A DNA stretch of 64,000 bases from CAIXSC01 sp046349915. GTDB lineage: Bacteria > Planctomycetota > Planctomycetia > Pirellulales > Pirellulaceae. Shown here piece after piece: positions 8,747 through 16,820 of the stretch. The DNA lies in assembly GCA_046349915.1 (NCBI GenBank), contig JAXMBL010000006.1:310001-374000 (forward strand), written 5' to 3'. Under the pieces are notes generated by a model. It made no database searches and was not told the origin of the DNA. It saw only the letters and a program-made list of their open reading frames with translations. Position 1 is the first letter of the stretch, and each line of letters opens with the position of its first letter. A program made the translations under genes and the position numbers.

Positions 8747-11203
8747 CTACGTTCTGATTTGGCTGGCTTGCACTTGGCGATTCCACCCCACGAGACGGAT
8801 TTGCTTGCCGTTCGTCAGTCGCACCAGAACATGCGTCGGCGAAGTCACTCGCTGGAATGTCAGCGAGTTGTACGCAATCGAGTAAGCCGTGAGGTCGATT
8901 TGATCTGAGTACAGCGCGAAGTCGACGATCGTGTCGAGCGAATCAACATCGCCCGCGAATACCACAATGTCGCGACCGCCGCCCGTGGCGATGGTATCGG
9001 CGCCCGCATCTCCCGAGATGCGATCGGTTCCTTCACCGCCGTCCAGCCAATCATCCCCCTCACCGCCACTCAGGCGGTCAGCGCCTCCCAGCCCTTCGAG
9101 TCGATCGTCGCCTTCCCCACCTCGCAGGTCGTCGACCCCGTGAGTGCCGATGAGCGTATCGTCTCCCTTGCCGCCATCGACATAGGGGACGCCGGTCAGC
9201 GTCATCGAGTACCCTGGTCCCACAACGAAACTCAACGTATTCGGACCCTCGTTGCCCAGGATTGGCTGATTTCCTCCTATCCAGCCCTCGACACTCGCCT
9301 CGCTGGCGTCGAATCGATCCAACCTGACGGGCGCCGCCGCTTGATTGATGATCACGTCGGTATTGGGTCCACCGTGAAATCGATCGAATTCCGCCTCCTC
9401 GCCTCGCACCAACAGGGCGTCGTACCCATCGCCGCCAAACAGTTGATCCGCGCCCGCTCCGCCGTCGAGCGAATCGTCGTGCAGCCCGCCTTCGAGCCAA
9501 TCATCGTCAGGGCCGCCGTAGATCCGGTCGAAACCGTCGTCGCCGAAGATCGAGTCGGCGCCGTCGCCGCCGAAGATCCAATCACTCCCGCCGCCGCCCC
9601 GTAGAGTGTCATCCCCGCCGAGACCGAGGATGAGCTCGGGCCACTGCGTTCCTTGCAGCACATCCCCCACGTCATCTTGCCCCATGAGGATACGAGCGAC
9701 ATTCGGCAGTGCTCGCAGAAAGTCGGTGACGTCACGCGACGTTTCTCCATCGCGGAGCAGCAAGCGAACCGATTGAAAGCCGCTGATCGAGTAACGTCCC
9801 AACCCATTGTCGTCGGGCATCGCGAGGGTTTTCCCCCTGGGGTCATTGAGAAAGTCCTTCAGAGATTGAAAGTCAGGATCGCTCAAGGTGCCCAGCGAGC
9901 GCGGGTCGACTCGCAATGGCAGCGGGCCGACATCGACGCCAGGGACGCCGATCCACTCGAGCGTGCCCGCCACGACTCGCGGGCGAAAATCGTGACGGCT
10001 GCCCAGCACTTGGAGCGTCCCTGGCCCTGCCTTGATGAGTTCGCCCGCGACCACGGCGCCTGTCACGACCGCGGGCGTCGTGGCGTCGATCGTCCAAATT
10101 CGAGCACCATCGGCAAGCGAGACATCGCCAGCCAAGGTCAACCGTTGACTCCCCTGGATGGTCAAGTCTCCGTAGAGATTAACCGGGTTGGATAACACTC
10201 GAGGCGCATTGTCGGCCTGTAGCGCGCCCGCGTAGATGTGGAGCGGTCCCGCGCCCAGCGATTGGGAATCTCCCACGCTGAGCGTGCCGCCACGCAGTTC
10301 CACTCCCCCAGCGAAACTACTCGCCCGATTCATCGCCAATCTACCGGCGCCCGTTTTGACGATCCCACTGCCGCCAACACTGCCGCCAACACTGCCGCCA
10401 ACGGCGCCGTCGAGGAAGAGCGTTCGCAGAGCGTTGGCGACTTGAATGGTGCGAGGGCCGCCGACTAGCGTGATCCCGCCCGAACCGCCGGCATTCAGCG
10501 TGAGATTGTTCGAACCGCCCAGAGTGAAGTCGCCTTCGACTCGCACGGGATTTGCGAGCGACCGCGAGCTCCCGCCGGCAACCAAGGTCCCGCCAACGAT
10601 CGTCAACAGACCGGTCCCAAGAGCCGCATTGTTGCGGACATCTAACGTCCCCGCTCGCAGCACCACCCCGCCGCCGAAACTGTTCGCCGCATCGAGCCTT
10701 AAGGTTCCCGAGCCGCTCTTGATCATCCCTCCCGTTCCACTCAAAGCCCCCGCGATCGTGAGCGTTCCGCTCGTTGTTTCCAACTCCGAACCGGCGAGGA
10801 CCAACGGGGTGGATAGCGAATTCCCGCCTGCGACATCGATTAGATCGACTCCTTGGTTGTCGAGTGTTATCGAGTTCCCCGAGATCGCGTAGCCGGCCGC
10901 TTGGAAGCGCAACGAGTAGGAATTACCCGCGGGCGAATTGTTCACCATGGCGCCTGGCGTGCTGCCGGAGAATTCCAACGTGTCCCCATCGGCTGGCAGT
11001 CGATCGCCCGACCAATTCGTGCCAGCAGCCGTCGTTGTAAACCAATTACGATCAATGTCGCCTACCCAGGTCAGCGTGGCGTGACAACGTCGCTCCTCCA
11101 AAGACTCGAAACAACATCGTCGCGCGACAAGTCCCTCGCGAACCACCTTCGTTCGCCGACATTCACGCCTCGCCCGGCATTCAGCACTTCCGTCGTTCGA
11201 CAT
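8747..11203 (-). CDS. Autotransporter-type beta-strand / RTX calcium-binding surface protein
   Basis: 818 residues; ATG 11203 with AGGAGG 10 nt upstream. Residues 33-42 (ESLEERRCHA) are the planctomycete LExRR motif. Residues about 45-420 carry PATR-like autotransporter-associated beta-strand repeats (GTGGMIKSGSGTLRL, GAGRLAMNRASSFAGGVEL, AGTLDVRNNAALGTGLL), which form a beta-solenoid. A GGSV triplet repeat sits near residue 270 (three 12-nt repeats at 10374-10409). From about residue 535 there are GGxGxDxL calcium nonapeptides, interrupted near 595-665 by the EAEFD module also found twice in the giant protein at 1-5811. The last 60 residues (DTIVDFALYSDQIDL onward) match that protein's end. 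Likely exported and folded by calcium outside the cell; no catalytic motif. Same strand as its neighbours, with about 155 nt to the GT2 gene upstream. Confidence 0.87.
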   Translation of the reverse strand: MSNDGSAECRARRECRRTKVVREGLVARRCCFESLEERRCHATLTWVGDIDRNWFTTTAAGTNWSGDRLPADGDTLEFSGSTPGAMVNNSPAGNSYSLRFQAAGYAISGNSITLDNQGVDLIDVAGGNSLSTPLVLAGSELETTSGTLTIAGALSGTGGMIKSGSGTLRLDAANSFGGGVVLRAGTLDVRNNAALGTGLLTIVGGTLVAGGSSRSLANPVRVEGDFTLGGSNNLTLNAGGSGGITLVGGPRTIQVANALRTLFLDGAVGGSVGGSVGGSGIVKTGAGRLAMNRASSFAGGVELRGGTLSVGDSQSLGAGPLHIYAGALQADNAPRVLSNPVNLYGDLTIQGSQRLTLAGDVSLADGARIWTIDATTPAVVTGAVVAGELIKAGPGTLQVLGSRHDFRPRVVAGTLEWIGVPGVDVGPLPLRVDPRSLGTLSDPDFQSLKDFLNDPRGKTLAMPDDNGLGRYSISGFQSVRLLLRDGETSRDVTDFLRALPNVARILMGQDDVGDVLQGTQWPELILGLGGDDTLRGGGGSDWIFGGDGADSIFGDDGFDRIYGGPDDDWLEGGLHDDSLDGGAGADQLFGGDGYDALLVRGEEAEFDRFHGGPNTDVIINQAAAPVRLDRFDASEASVEGWIGGNQPILGNEGPNTLSFVVGPGYSMTLTGVPYVDGGKGDDTLIGTHGVDDLRGGEGDDRLEGLGGADRLSGGEGDDWLDGGEGTDRISGDAGADTIATGGGRDIVVFAGDVDSLDTIVDFALYSDQIDLTAYSIAYNSLTFQRVTSPTHVLVRLTNGKQIRLVGWNRQVQASQIRT

Positions 11204-11328
11204 GACCGAGTCCCTCCTTCACTCTTGCCTTCCTCGGGGATTGCAGTTACCCCTGTGGTCGAAAACGAGAGTCGAAAGCGGACAGCGGCGGAGAGAATTT
11301 TTTGGGGGGTGGGGGGCGAGGCCCGGAT

Positions 11329-11352
11329 CGACGGACTGGAAGTCCGTCGTAC
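11329..11352 (+). repeat. Dispersed hairpin family 1, copy 2
   Basis: A GGA-loop copy ending 6 nt from the stop codon of the GT2 gene (11359), preceded by a G-rich run (11301-11317). It could act at the 3' end of that minus-strand transcript. Confidence 0.85.
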
Positions 11353-11358
11353 GGGGGC

Positions 11359-12426
11359 TTAGGCGCTTTTTGGTAGACGCTCTTCCGACACGCGCAGGAC
11401 GGCCGGGAGTTGCTCGACTGGTTCTGGGCAGAGATTCTCGCGTGGAACAGCTCGCAGGTCTTCCTGCACGGCGGACAACAAGAGTTGAAACCCGAGGATG
11501 ATCAGCATGGCCGGAATCACCACCGTCCCCGTAGGTGCGCCGGTGCCGCTGTTCCAGAAAACCGACCACATGTAGGCGCCATAACTGGCGCCCAGCATGA
11601 GCAATGGCGCGCCGGCCAAGAGGTAGACGCTCTCCATCGAGAATTCGTACACGAAGTTTCGAAGCACGATCCGTTTCAGAAAGCACCGCAGCAACTTCGG
11701 CGGAAACTCCAGCAACACTCGCGTGATCGACAAGTGCGACACTTCGTCGCCGTAACGGGCCGGCATCGAAACATCCTTCACGACGGCGCCGAGCAGGTAA
11801 AGATTGGCGAGCAAAGAGGTTTCGAAAAAGAACGACGTGTGCAACTTTTCCAACTGCAGGGCGGCGAGTACTTCGCCGCGGATGGCGACATAGCCGTTGC
11901 AGGGATCGAAACAGTTCCAATAGCCGACGGCCGCCTTCGTCAAGAAGCTCAGCCCCATGTTGCCCGCTCGACGGAGCGCGGGCATGCGAGCCAGAGCGGC
12001 GAAATCGTGGAAGCGATTTCCTTTGGTAAAGTCGGCTTGTCCTCGCAGCAACGGTTCCACCAGTCGCGGCAGATCGTCGGGCGACATTTGCCCATCGCCA
12101 TCCATCTTCACCACGACCTGGGCTTCCAACTCGATCGCTTTCCGGAAGCCCGACACCATAGCGCCGCCAACGCCCGCATTGCGTTCGTGCCTCACCAAGA
12201 CCACTCGACGATCACGGCTCGCCGCCTGAGCGACGATCTCCGCCGAGTTATCGCGGCTACAGTCGTCCACCACAATGATGTGGCGGATCCAACTCGGCAA
12301 TTCAGCAATCACCTGCGAGATGTGTCGAGCCTCGTTATAACAGGGAATCACCACCGTGATTGCGTAATCGTTCCAGGCCGAACGATCCGTGGATGACAAA
12401 CCGAGTTTGCGCGCGGTACGTATCAT
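11359..12426 (-). CDS. GT2-family glycosyltransferase with C-terminal membrane segments (DPM1/DPG-synthase-like)
   Basis: 355 residues; ATG 12426, GGAGC 8 nt upstream. An N-terminal GT-A fold shows VVIPCYNEA, the first nucleotide-sugar motif VVDDCSRDNS, and VVKMDGDGQMSPDDLP with the metal-binding DxD. Family members transfer a hexose from a nucleotide sugar to a polyprenyl phosphate. The middle residues (GNMGLSFLTKAAVGYWNCFDPCNGYVAIR) are typical of the DPM1/DPG-synthase branch. Two hydrophobic stretches near residues 265-320 should anchor it in the inner membrane, active site cytoplasmic. Lipid-linked sugar made here could feed surface glycosylation, which fits the adjacent RTX and TPR-glycosyltransferase genes; that link is inference. 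The C-terminal 40 residues are charged and not conserved in any family I recognise. Confidence 0.88.
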   Translation of the reverse strand: MIRTARKLGLSSTDRSAWNDYAITVVIPCYNEARHISQVIAELPSWIRHIIVVDDCSRDNSAEIVAQAASRDRRVVLVRHERNAGVGGAMVSGFRKAIELEAQVVVKMDGDGQMSPDDLPRLVEPLLRGQADFTKGNRFHDFAALARMPALRRAGNMGLSFLTKAAVGYWNCFDPCNGYVAIRGEVLAALQLEKLHTSFFFETSLLANLYLLGAVVKDVSMPARYGDEVSHLSITRVLLEFPPKLLRCFLKRIVLRNFVYEFSMESVYLLAGAPLLMLGASYGAYMWSVFWNSGTGAPTGTVVIPAMLIILGFQLLLSAVQEDLRAVPRENLCPEPVEQLPAVLRVSEERLPKSA

Positions 12427-12493
12427 GAAAACTGCTCCGTGACGGCCTGAGTCGGATCTGCCAAGGTCGAGCGGACATATCTGGCGGGGTGCG

Positions 12494-12523
12494 TGAGGGT
12501 TGAGGGACGCGTTGAAACCCTCA
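12494..12523. promoter_or_regulatory. Inverted repeat upstream of the GT2 gene
   Basis: TGAGGGTT (12494-12501) and AACCCTCA (12516-12523), 8-bp arms and a 14-nt spacer, 70-100 nt upstream of the GT2 start at 12426 in the divergent interval. It may be an operator or leader hairpin; no other copy noticed. Confidence 0.3.
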
Positions 12524-12854
12524 TCCCTACTACATTCGGAATAATCGGCCCCTGAAGTCAGTTCCTGTGGGAATCGTTGTGCCGGAAAATGGAGTTCTGC
12601 CGGGATTACAGCCGATTCCGAAATACCGGGTGGAAACGGGAAACACGAGGCGAACCGGCCAGTCTGGGCGGTTTGGCGAGAGTTTCTCTGGATTTCACGT
12701 CAGGCGGTCGATTGGCTCGCAGTAATCTGCGGAGGCTGCGTCGACCTTTTCTTACAAGTCAAACTTGCTGGAATTGACGCCTGCGGAAGTCCGAACACTC
12801 AAGTCAGACACATTGGCTCCTTTCGCATTCACTGAACCTGAGACGAATACTGCC
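12524..12854. other. Divergent intergenic interval before the Pro/Ala/Ser-rich secreted protein
   Basis: About 330 bases. The reading frame of the downstream gene is open back to a TTG at 12765, but that stretch lacks a ribosome site and precedes the signal peptide, so I treat it as leader. Nothing else recognised. Confidence 0.5.
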
Positions 12855-14534
12855 ATGAGATGCTGGGCCTCCTTTGCCGTGGTTGTCGCTGCCCTGATCG
12901 GAATTCCGTATCAGGCAGTGGCGAGTACCCCGTCGGCCGTCACTATCTCGGCCGCCGAAGAGTCGACCGCCGATTCCGACTCGTTGAAGTCCAAGCCGGC
13001 CCGTTATTCTCTCGGGGACAAGAGCTCCGCGAATGGGAAGAGCGGTTCGACGAGTTCAACCAAGACTTCGCCCTCGACGAACTCGTCGAGCAAAGTCGTG
13101 CGCAAGCTCGGCGACTCCACTTCCCCGCCGCAAGCCGTGTCACGCTCCACCACTTCGCCTGCTCCGACCGCGTCGTCGAAAGCAGCGAGCGAACCAAAGG
13201 TCGCGAGTGCCAACCGACCGGTGAGCCGCAAACTGAACGATAAAACATCGGCCCCCGCGACACGGTCGCTGCGGTCCGATCCCGCACCGTCGACTGAGCC
13301 GGTGGCGCCAAAGTCCCCAGGGTCATCGCAGCCGACCACGCCCGCGGTCATGCCGAAGAAACTGACGGACGCCGAGCCGCAGCTGGTTCATACGCCCTAC
13401 TCGCCCAAGCCAACAGCGATTCAGGCCGCGCCAGCGACAACGGCGCCGACAACAGCGTCCGTCCCCGCAGAACGAGTGGCGAAGTCGAGTCCTGCTCCGC
13501 AGCCTCAACCGGCTGCCGCGAAGGTGACTCGCAGCCTTAACGATCAGAGACCGCTGGCGATCGCCGCCGCGCCGACACGTTCGGCGCCGGTGCGAGAGAG
13601 CGAGCCGCGTCGAGTGGTTCTGCCGCAACCGGCCGCGACGACTCAGCCCGCTCAGCCTACATTGCCTCAAGTGGCTGCGTCGAGCGTCCCACGTTCCGCG
13701 CCGGCCGCCACCCGCAAGATTGCGGACACCTCGCCTCAGGTCGCGAAGACGGAAACGACCGTAGCACCCGCGAAACCACCGATCTCGTCGCCGCCAGTCG
13801 CCGCCGCCCTGGCAGCTTCGCCCGCGAAGTCCGAGCCTGTGGGGACGGGGGTATCGAGTGGAGTACGGCGCAGCCTCAGCAGTCCGGCTGCGGCGGAGAG
13901 CAGCGTGGTTGTATCACGCAGCCCCGCGAGCGTCGTACCTGAGAGTCCAGTGTCGCGAGCTTTCCACGTTCCGCAGCCTGTGGTCGTGACTGCTCCAACC
14001 GACACGTTCACCCAAGTACGAGCCTCAACGGCCCCTGTCGTCGCCACGGCGGAGCCGCCGAGCGTCGTACGACTGCCGCCGGTGCGACGGTCGCTGGTTG
14101 TGCAACCTGCCACGCAGTCGGGTCCGACCCCGGCCGTGAAGACTCCCAACGCGGTTCCTCAGCCTGAACCCGAGCAACAGGTTAGCAAGAGCCCAGCGCC
14201 CGTGATGTCGGACGATATGTACGAAGGCGAGTACTACGAGGGGGACTATTGCGAGGCTTGCGAAGACTGCAAGTACGGCATGTGCGACCTGCACCGCGAC
14301 CTCAAGGCGATGTCTCGCAACATGCACCCGCACTACCCCTACGTCGCCCAGCCTTGGACCTACTACTACTTCCGACCGTACAACTACACGCATGTGCGGC
14401 GACAGCAGGAAGAGGCAGCCGGTTGGGGTGCTGATCCGGCTCAGCCTTACGGACGCAAGCTGTTCGACAAGGTCTACGAAGATCTGGAAAAGCAGATGAA
14501 GATGGCGGACGGCGAAGACGACGACGAGAACTAG
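12855..14534 (+). CDS. Secreted Pro/Ala/Ser-rich protein with repeated RKLxD motifs and an acidic Tyr/Cys tail
   Basis: 559 residues from ATG 12855, chosen because residues 1-24 (MRCWASFAVVVAALIGIPYQ...) form a signal peptide. The middle is low-complexity Pro/Ala/Ser/Thr linker carrying seven spaced basic motifs: RKLGD at 83, RKLND at 125, KKLTD at 168, RSLND at 226, RKIAD at 287, RRSLS at 338 and RRSLV at 411. The C-terminal 100 residues differ: an acidic Tyr patch (MYEGEYYEGDYCEACEDC) with four cysteines in CxxCxxC-type spacing, then HPHYPYVAQPWTYYYFRPYN, and an acidic end. No known domain. It looks like a disordered cell-envelope protein whose ordered tail and short linear motifs bind partners. 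It is followed by a strong terminator, so it is probably monocistronic. Confidence 0.8.
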   Translation: MRCWASFAVVVAALIGIPYQAVASTPSAVTISAAEESTADSDSLKSKPARYSLGDKSSANGKSGSTSSTKTSPSTNSSSKVVRKLGDSTSPPQAVSRSTTSPAPTASSKAASEPKVASANRPVSRKLNDKTSAPATRSLRSDPAPSTEPVAPKSPGSSQPTTPAVMPKKLTDAEPQLVHTPYSPKPTAIQAAPATTAPTTASVPAERVAKSSPAPQPQPAAAKVTRSLNDQRPLAIAAAPTRSAPVRESEPRRVVLPQPAATTQPAQPTLPQVAASSVPRSAPAATRKIADTSPQVAKTETTVAPAKPPISSPPVAAALAASPAKSEPVGTGVSSGVRRSLSSPAAAESSVVVSRSPASVVPESPVSRAFHVPQPVVVTAPTDTFTQVRASTAPVVATAEPPSVVRLPPVRRSLVVQPATQSGPTPAVKTPNAVPQPEPEQQVSKSPAPVMSDDMYEGEYYEGDYCEACEDCKYGMCDLHRDLKAMSRNMHPHYPYVAQPWTYYYFRPYNYTHVRRQQEEAAGWGADPAQPYGRKLFDKVYEDLEKQMKMADGEDDDEN

Positions 14535-14637
14535 TCGCCTGTCGGAAGCGACGGTTCCTTCCCGCGAGAGGATTGCACTCGACGGCAGACCGCTGTGACA
14601 AAAACATGAGACTGGCCCCAGCCAGTCGACCCCGAGG

Positions 14638-14677
14638 AAGGCCCTTCGCCCGCACGAAGGGCCTTTCTTGTTTTTTG
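14638..14677 (+). terminator. Strong rho-independent terminator
   Basis: Perfect 11-bp stem AAGGCCCTTCG (14638-14648) / CGAAGGGCCTT (14655-14665), 6-nt loop, then TCTTGTTTTTTG. It ends the secreted-protein transcript and sits just before the convergent groES stop at 14700. Confidence 0.9.
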
Positions 14678-14699
14678 TGGGGCCTATTTTTTGTGGGAT

Positions 14700-15038
14700 C
14701 TAGTCTTTCGCGGCGTCGTCAGGCGGCGTCTCTCGTCGAAAGACCGCGACAATGTCCTCGACGGGCACCACGAACAACTGATTGTCCTGTTCGAAATCGA
14801 CAGGGATCGCGTTCTTGGGATGAAAGAGAATCTTGTCGTATTGCCGTAAAGGCATATCCTCGTCGTTCTCGACGACCGCCGAGATGGCGACGATCCGCCC
14901 GGTAATGGTTGGAATCTCCGACTGATCCGGAAGAGCGATACCTCCCTTGGTGGTCCGCTTCGGCTCGTCCTTGCGTACCAGGACGCGCGCGCCAATCGGC
15001 TCGACGTATTCGAACACTTTGGAACGCGATTTCGTCAT
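14700..15038 (-). CDS. groES: GroES co-chaperonin (10-kDa chaperonin)
   Basis: 112 residues; ATG 15038. The GroES fold is recognisable: EPIGARVLVRKDEPKRTTKGGIALPD contains the beta-barrel entry and the mobile loop (TKGGIALP) that docks on GroEL, followed by GRIVAIS, QYDKILFHPKNA and VVPVEDIVAVF. It forms a heptameric lid for GroEL. The length is slightly over the usual 95-100 because of a short N-terminal extension and an acidic tail. No groEL lies beside it in this window, so this is a detached copy, as happens in planctomycetes with several chaperonin loci. Convergent with the secreted-protein gene to its left. Confidence 0.93.
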   Translation of the reverse strand: MTKSRSKVFEYVEPIGARVLVRKDEPKRTTKGGIALPDQSEIPTITGRIVAISAVVENDEDMPLRQYDKILFHPKNAIPVDFEQDNQLFVVPVEDIVAVFRRETPPDDAAKD

Positions 15039-15128
15039 GCCTCACTCCCATCTTTTGTCCAAAACCCCACGTGAGCGATAACTACAAACGTAGTCATCGG
15101 GGCGAGGATCGGCTACTAGGGGGTTAGA

Positions 15129-15184
15129 CTTTAGGCTCTAAGCTTTAGGCCCTAGGCTTTAGGCCCTAAGCTTTAGGCCCTAGG
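15129..15184. repeat. Four tandem copies of a 14-nt repeat
   Basis: Unit CTTTAGGCCCTARG repeated four times without gaps at 15129, 15143, 15157 and 15171, with a fifth partial unit after 15184. The second to fourth units alternate AG/GG at their ends, so the period can also be read as 28. It lies upstream of groES and downstream of the DUF1501 gene on the same strand; no protein is encoded. Confidence 0.85.
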
Positions 15185-15290
15185 CTTTTAGGGGGTCGTG
15201 GGGCGATTGGGGGGCTGGCTCAAGCAGTTGCAGTTAGTTGGACAGCGCCGGGTTTCGTGGCTCGCTAGACAACAAACTTCATCAGTGATG

Positions 15291-15310
15291 ATTAGCGACG
15301 ATCAGTGTTC
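15291..15310. repeat. Short copy of the ATTAGTG...AGTGTTC element
   Basis: ATTAGCGACG-ATCAGTGTTC resembles each arm of the 30-nt inverted repeat at 50741-50824 with ten internal bases missing. It sits about 12 nt beyond the stop of the DUF1501 gene (15322). Confidence 0.45.
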
Positions 15311-15321
15311 CCTCATCTGTC

Positions 15322-16701
15322 TTAGGCGAAGGCGGGGATTACTTTGCCGTCGCTGAAACGCATGGGGCGGCCGATGGGGGTCGAGTGTTCGGCTTGGAAA
15401 TCGACGCCCAGTCGATGCAGGATCGTGGCATGGATATCCGCCACGCCGTAAGGGTCGACCACATCTTCGCTAGCCGGTTTATCGAGTCCCTTCGGATCGG
15501 GAGACGTGGCCCCGATCACTCGACCGCCCCCAAACCCGCCGCCAGCCAACATTAGCGTAAAGCCATGCGGCCAGTGGTCGCGCCCGCCCACGGGATTGAT
15601 GCGCGGCGTCCTTCCAAACTCGCCTCCGCAAACCACAATCGTCTGGTCGAGCAATTGTTCCTCTTCCAGCAATCGCAGCAGGGCCGCCAGGGCCGGATCA
15701 AGGATCTCGGCCTGGGTCCGATGTCCCTCGTGATTCGCGGCATGAGTATCCCAACCGGGCAAAGTGACTTCGACGCAGCGAACCCCGACTTTGACCAACC
15801 GTGCCGCGGCGAGGCAACCGCGACCGAACCGCGTGTCTCCAAACTCGTCGCGCAGCGCTCGCGGCGCTTCGCTCACGTTGAACGCTTTGAGCTGATCGGA
15901 CGACATCATGCGTTGAGCCGCTCGAATGGAGGTCAGATGCAGAGTGCGGTCTTCGTCCAATTTACGAAACCGCCCGCGCGCGAATTGCGGTTCCACGACC
16001 GCTTGCAGGTCATCGAGTCGCTTCTTGAAGCGTTCATCGGGCACGCGAGCTCGCACGTCGGGCAGCGGCCCCACCGGGTCATCGGTCCGAAAGGCGTCGT
16101 ACCGGTCTCCGAGGTATCCGCCGCGGGCGCCGGCTTCGCCGGGAAAGATCGAAATGTGGCGGGGAATCTCCAGGTTATCCTTCAGTTGATGACACATAAT
16201 GGCGCCCAGGGAGGGATGGACGAGCGTCGGATCGGGGCGAAAACCAGTCTTCCCCTGATAGGTCGCTCGCTCATGGTCCCCCTCTTTACTGACCACCGAT
16301 CTCACCAGCGAAACCAGATGCATGCGTTCCGCGGTACGCGGGTAGAACTCGGCGATTTCCACTCCCGGCGCCGACGTCTTGATGGCTTTCACGGACCCGC
16401 CGATCGATTTGCCCGGATGCGGATCGAACGTTTCCAACTGACTGGGGCCTCCTTGCAGCCAGAGCATGATCACTGAGCGAGGCGTCTTGCCCGCGGGCGA
16501 TTGCTCTTCGGCTCGCGCTAACGACTCGGCCAAGCGAGTCCACCACCACGCGCCGGCCACGCCAGCAGCCGCTCGCAGAAACGTGCGACGCCCCCAGTGC
16601 GCAGGCGAACCGCAGCCGGATAGGGCTGTCGACGGCGAGGCGAATCGGGAGTTCGCATCCAAGAGATTGTGCGCGACCGAATCGTGCTCGGAGTGGCTCA
16701 T
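15322..16701 (-). CDS. DUF1501 protein with Tat leader (pair A)
   Basis: 459 residues; ATG 16701 with GAGG 10 nt upstream. RRTFLRAAAGVAGAWW near residue 38 is a twin-arginine export signal. The body carries the DUF1501 landmarks: MLWLQGGPSQLETFDP, ARLVKVGVRCVEV, PGWDTHAANHE and GGEFGRTPRINPVGGRDHW. DUF1501 proteins are distant members of the alkaline phosphatase/sulfatase superfamily; the D/H-rich segments likely bind metal, but the substrate is unknown. It follows the DUF1549/DUF1553 gene at 16821-18482 by 119 nt on the same strand, the usual planctomycete pairing, so the two are probably one transcript and act together in the periplasm. Confidence 0.9.
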   Translation of the reverse strand: MSHSEHDSVAHNLLDANSRFASPSTALSGCGSPAHWGRRTFLRAAAGVAGAWWWTRLAESLARAEEQSPAGKTPRSVIMLWLQGGPSQLETFDPHPGKSIGGSVKAIKTSAPGVEIAEFYPRTAERMHLVSLVRSVVSKEGDHERATYQGKTGFRPDPTLVHPSLGAIMCHQLKDNLEIPRHISIFPGEAGARGGYLGDRYDAFRTDDPVGPLPDVRARVPDERFKKRLDDLQAVVEPQFARGRFRKLDEDRTLHLTSIRAAQRMMSSDQLKAFNVSEAPRALRDEFGDTRFGRGCLAAARLVKVGVRCVEVTLPGWDTHAANHEGHRTQAEILDPALAALLRLLEEEQLLDQTIVVCGGEFGRTPRINPVGGRDHWPHGFTLMLAGGGFGGGRVIGATSPDPKGLDKPASEDVVDPYGVADIHATILHRLGVDFQAEHSTPIGRPMRFSDGKVIPAFA

Positions 16702-16785
16702 GTGTTGATCCTCGCAGGGGGGCAGTTACCGTTGAATGGGCTGTTCGTGGGTTAAGGGTGTTGGGCGGTCATATGCGGACGGGAT

Positions 16786-16809
16786 CGGCGGACTGGAAGT
16801 CCGTCGTAC
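16786..16809 (+). repeat. Dispersed hairpin family 1, copy 3 (one arm mismatch)
   Basis: Variant with CGGCGGACT as the left arm, lying between the stop of the DUF1549/1553 gene (16821) and the start of its DUF1501 partner (16701), within the likely operon. Confidence 0.8.
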
Positions 16810-16820
16810 GGGAGATGGCA

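Noticed and set aside
11410..12396. 328-codon plus-strand frame
   Set aside because: Complement of the GT2 glycosyltransferase gene, His/Gln-rich and without family features.
15565..16476. 303-codon plus-strand frame
   Set aside because: Complement of the pair-A DUF1501 gene.
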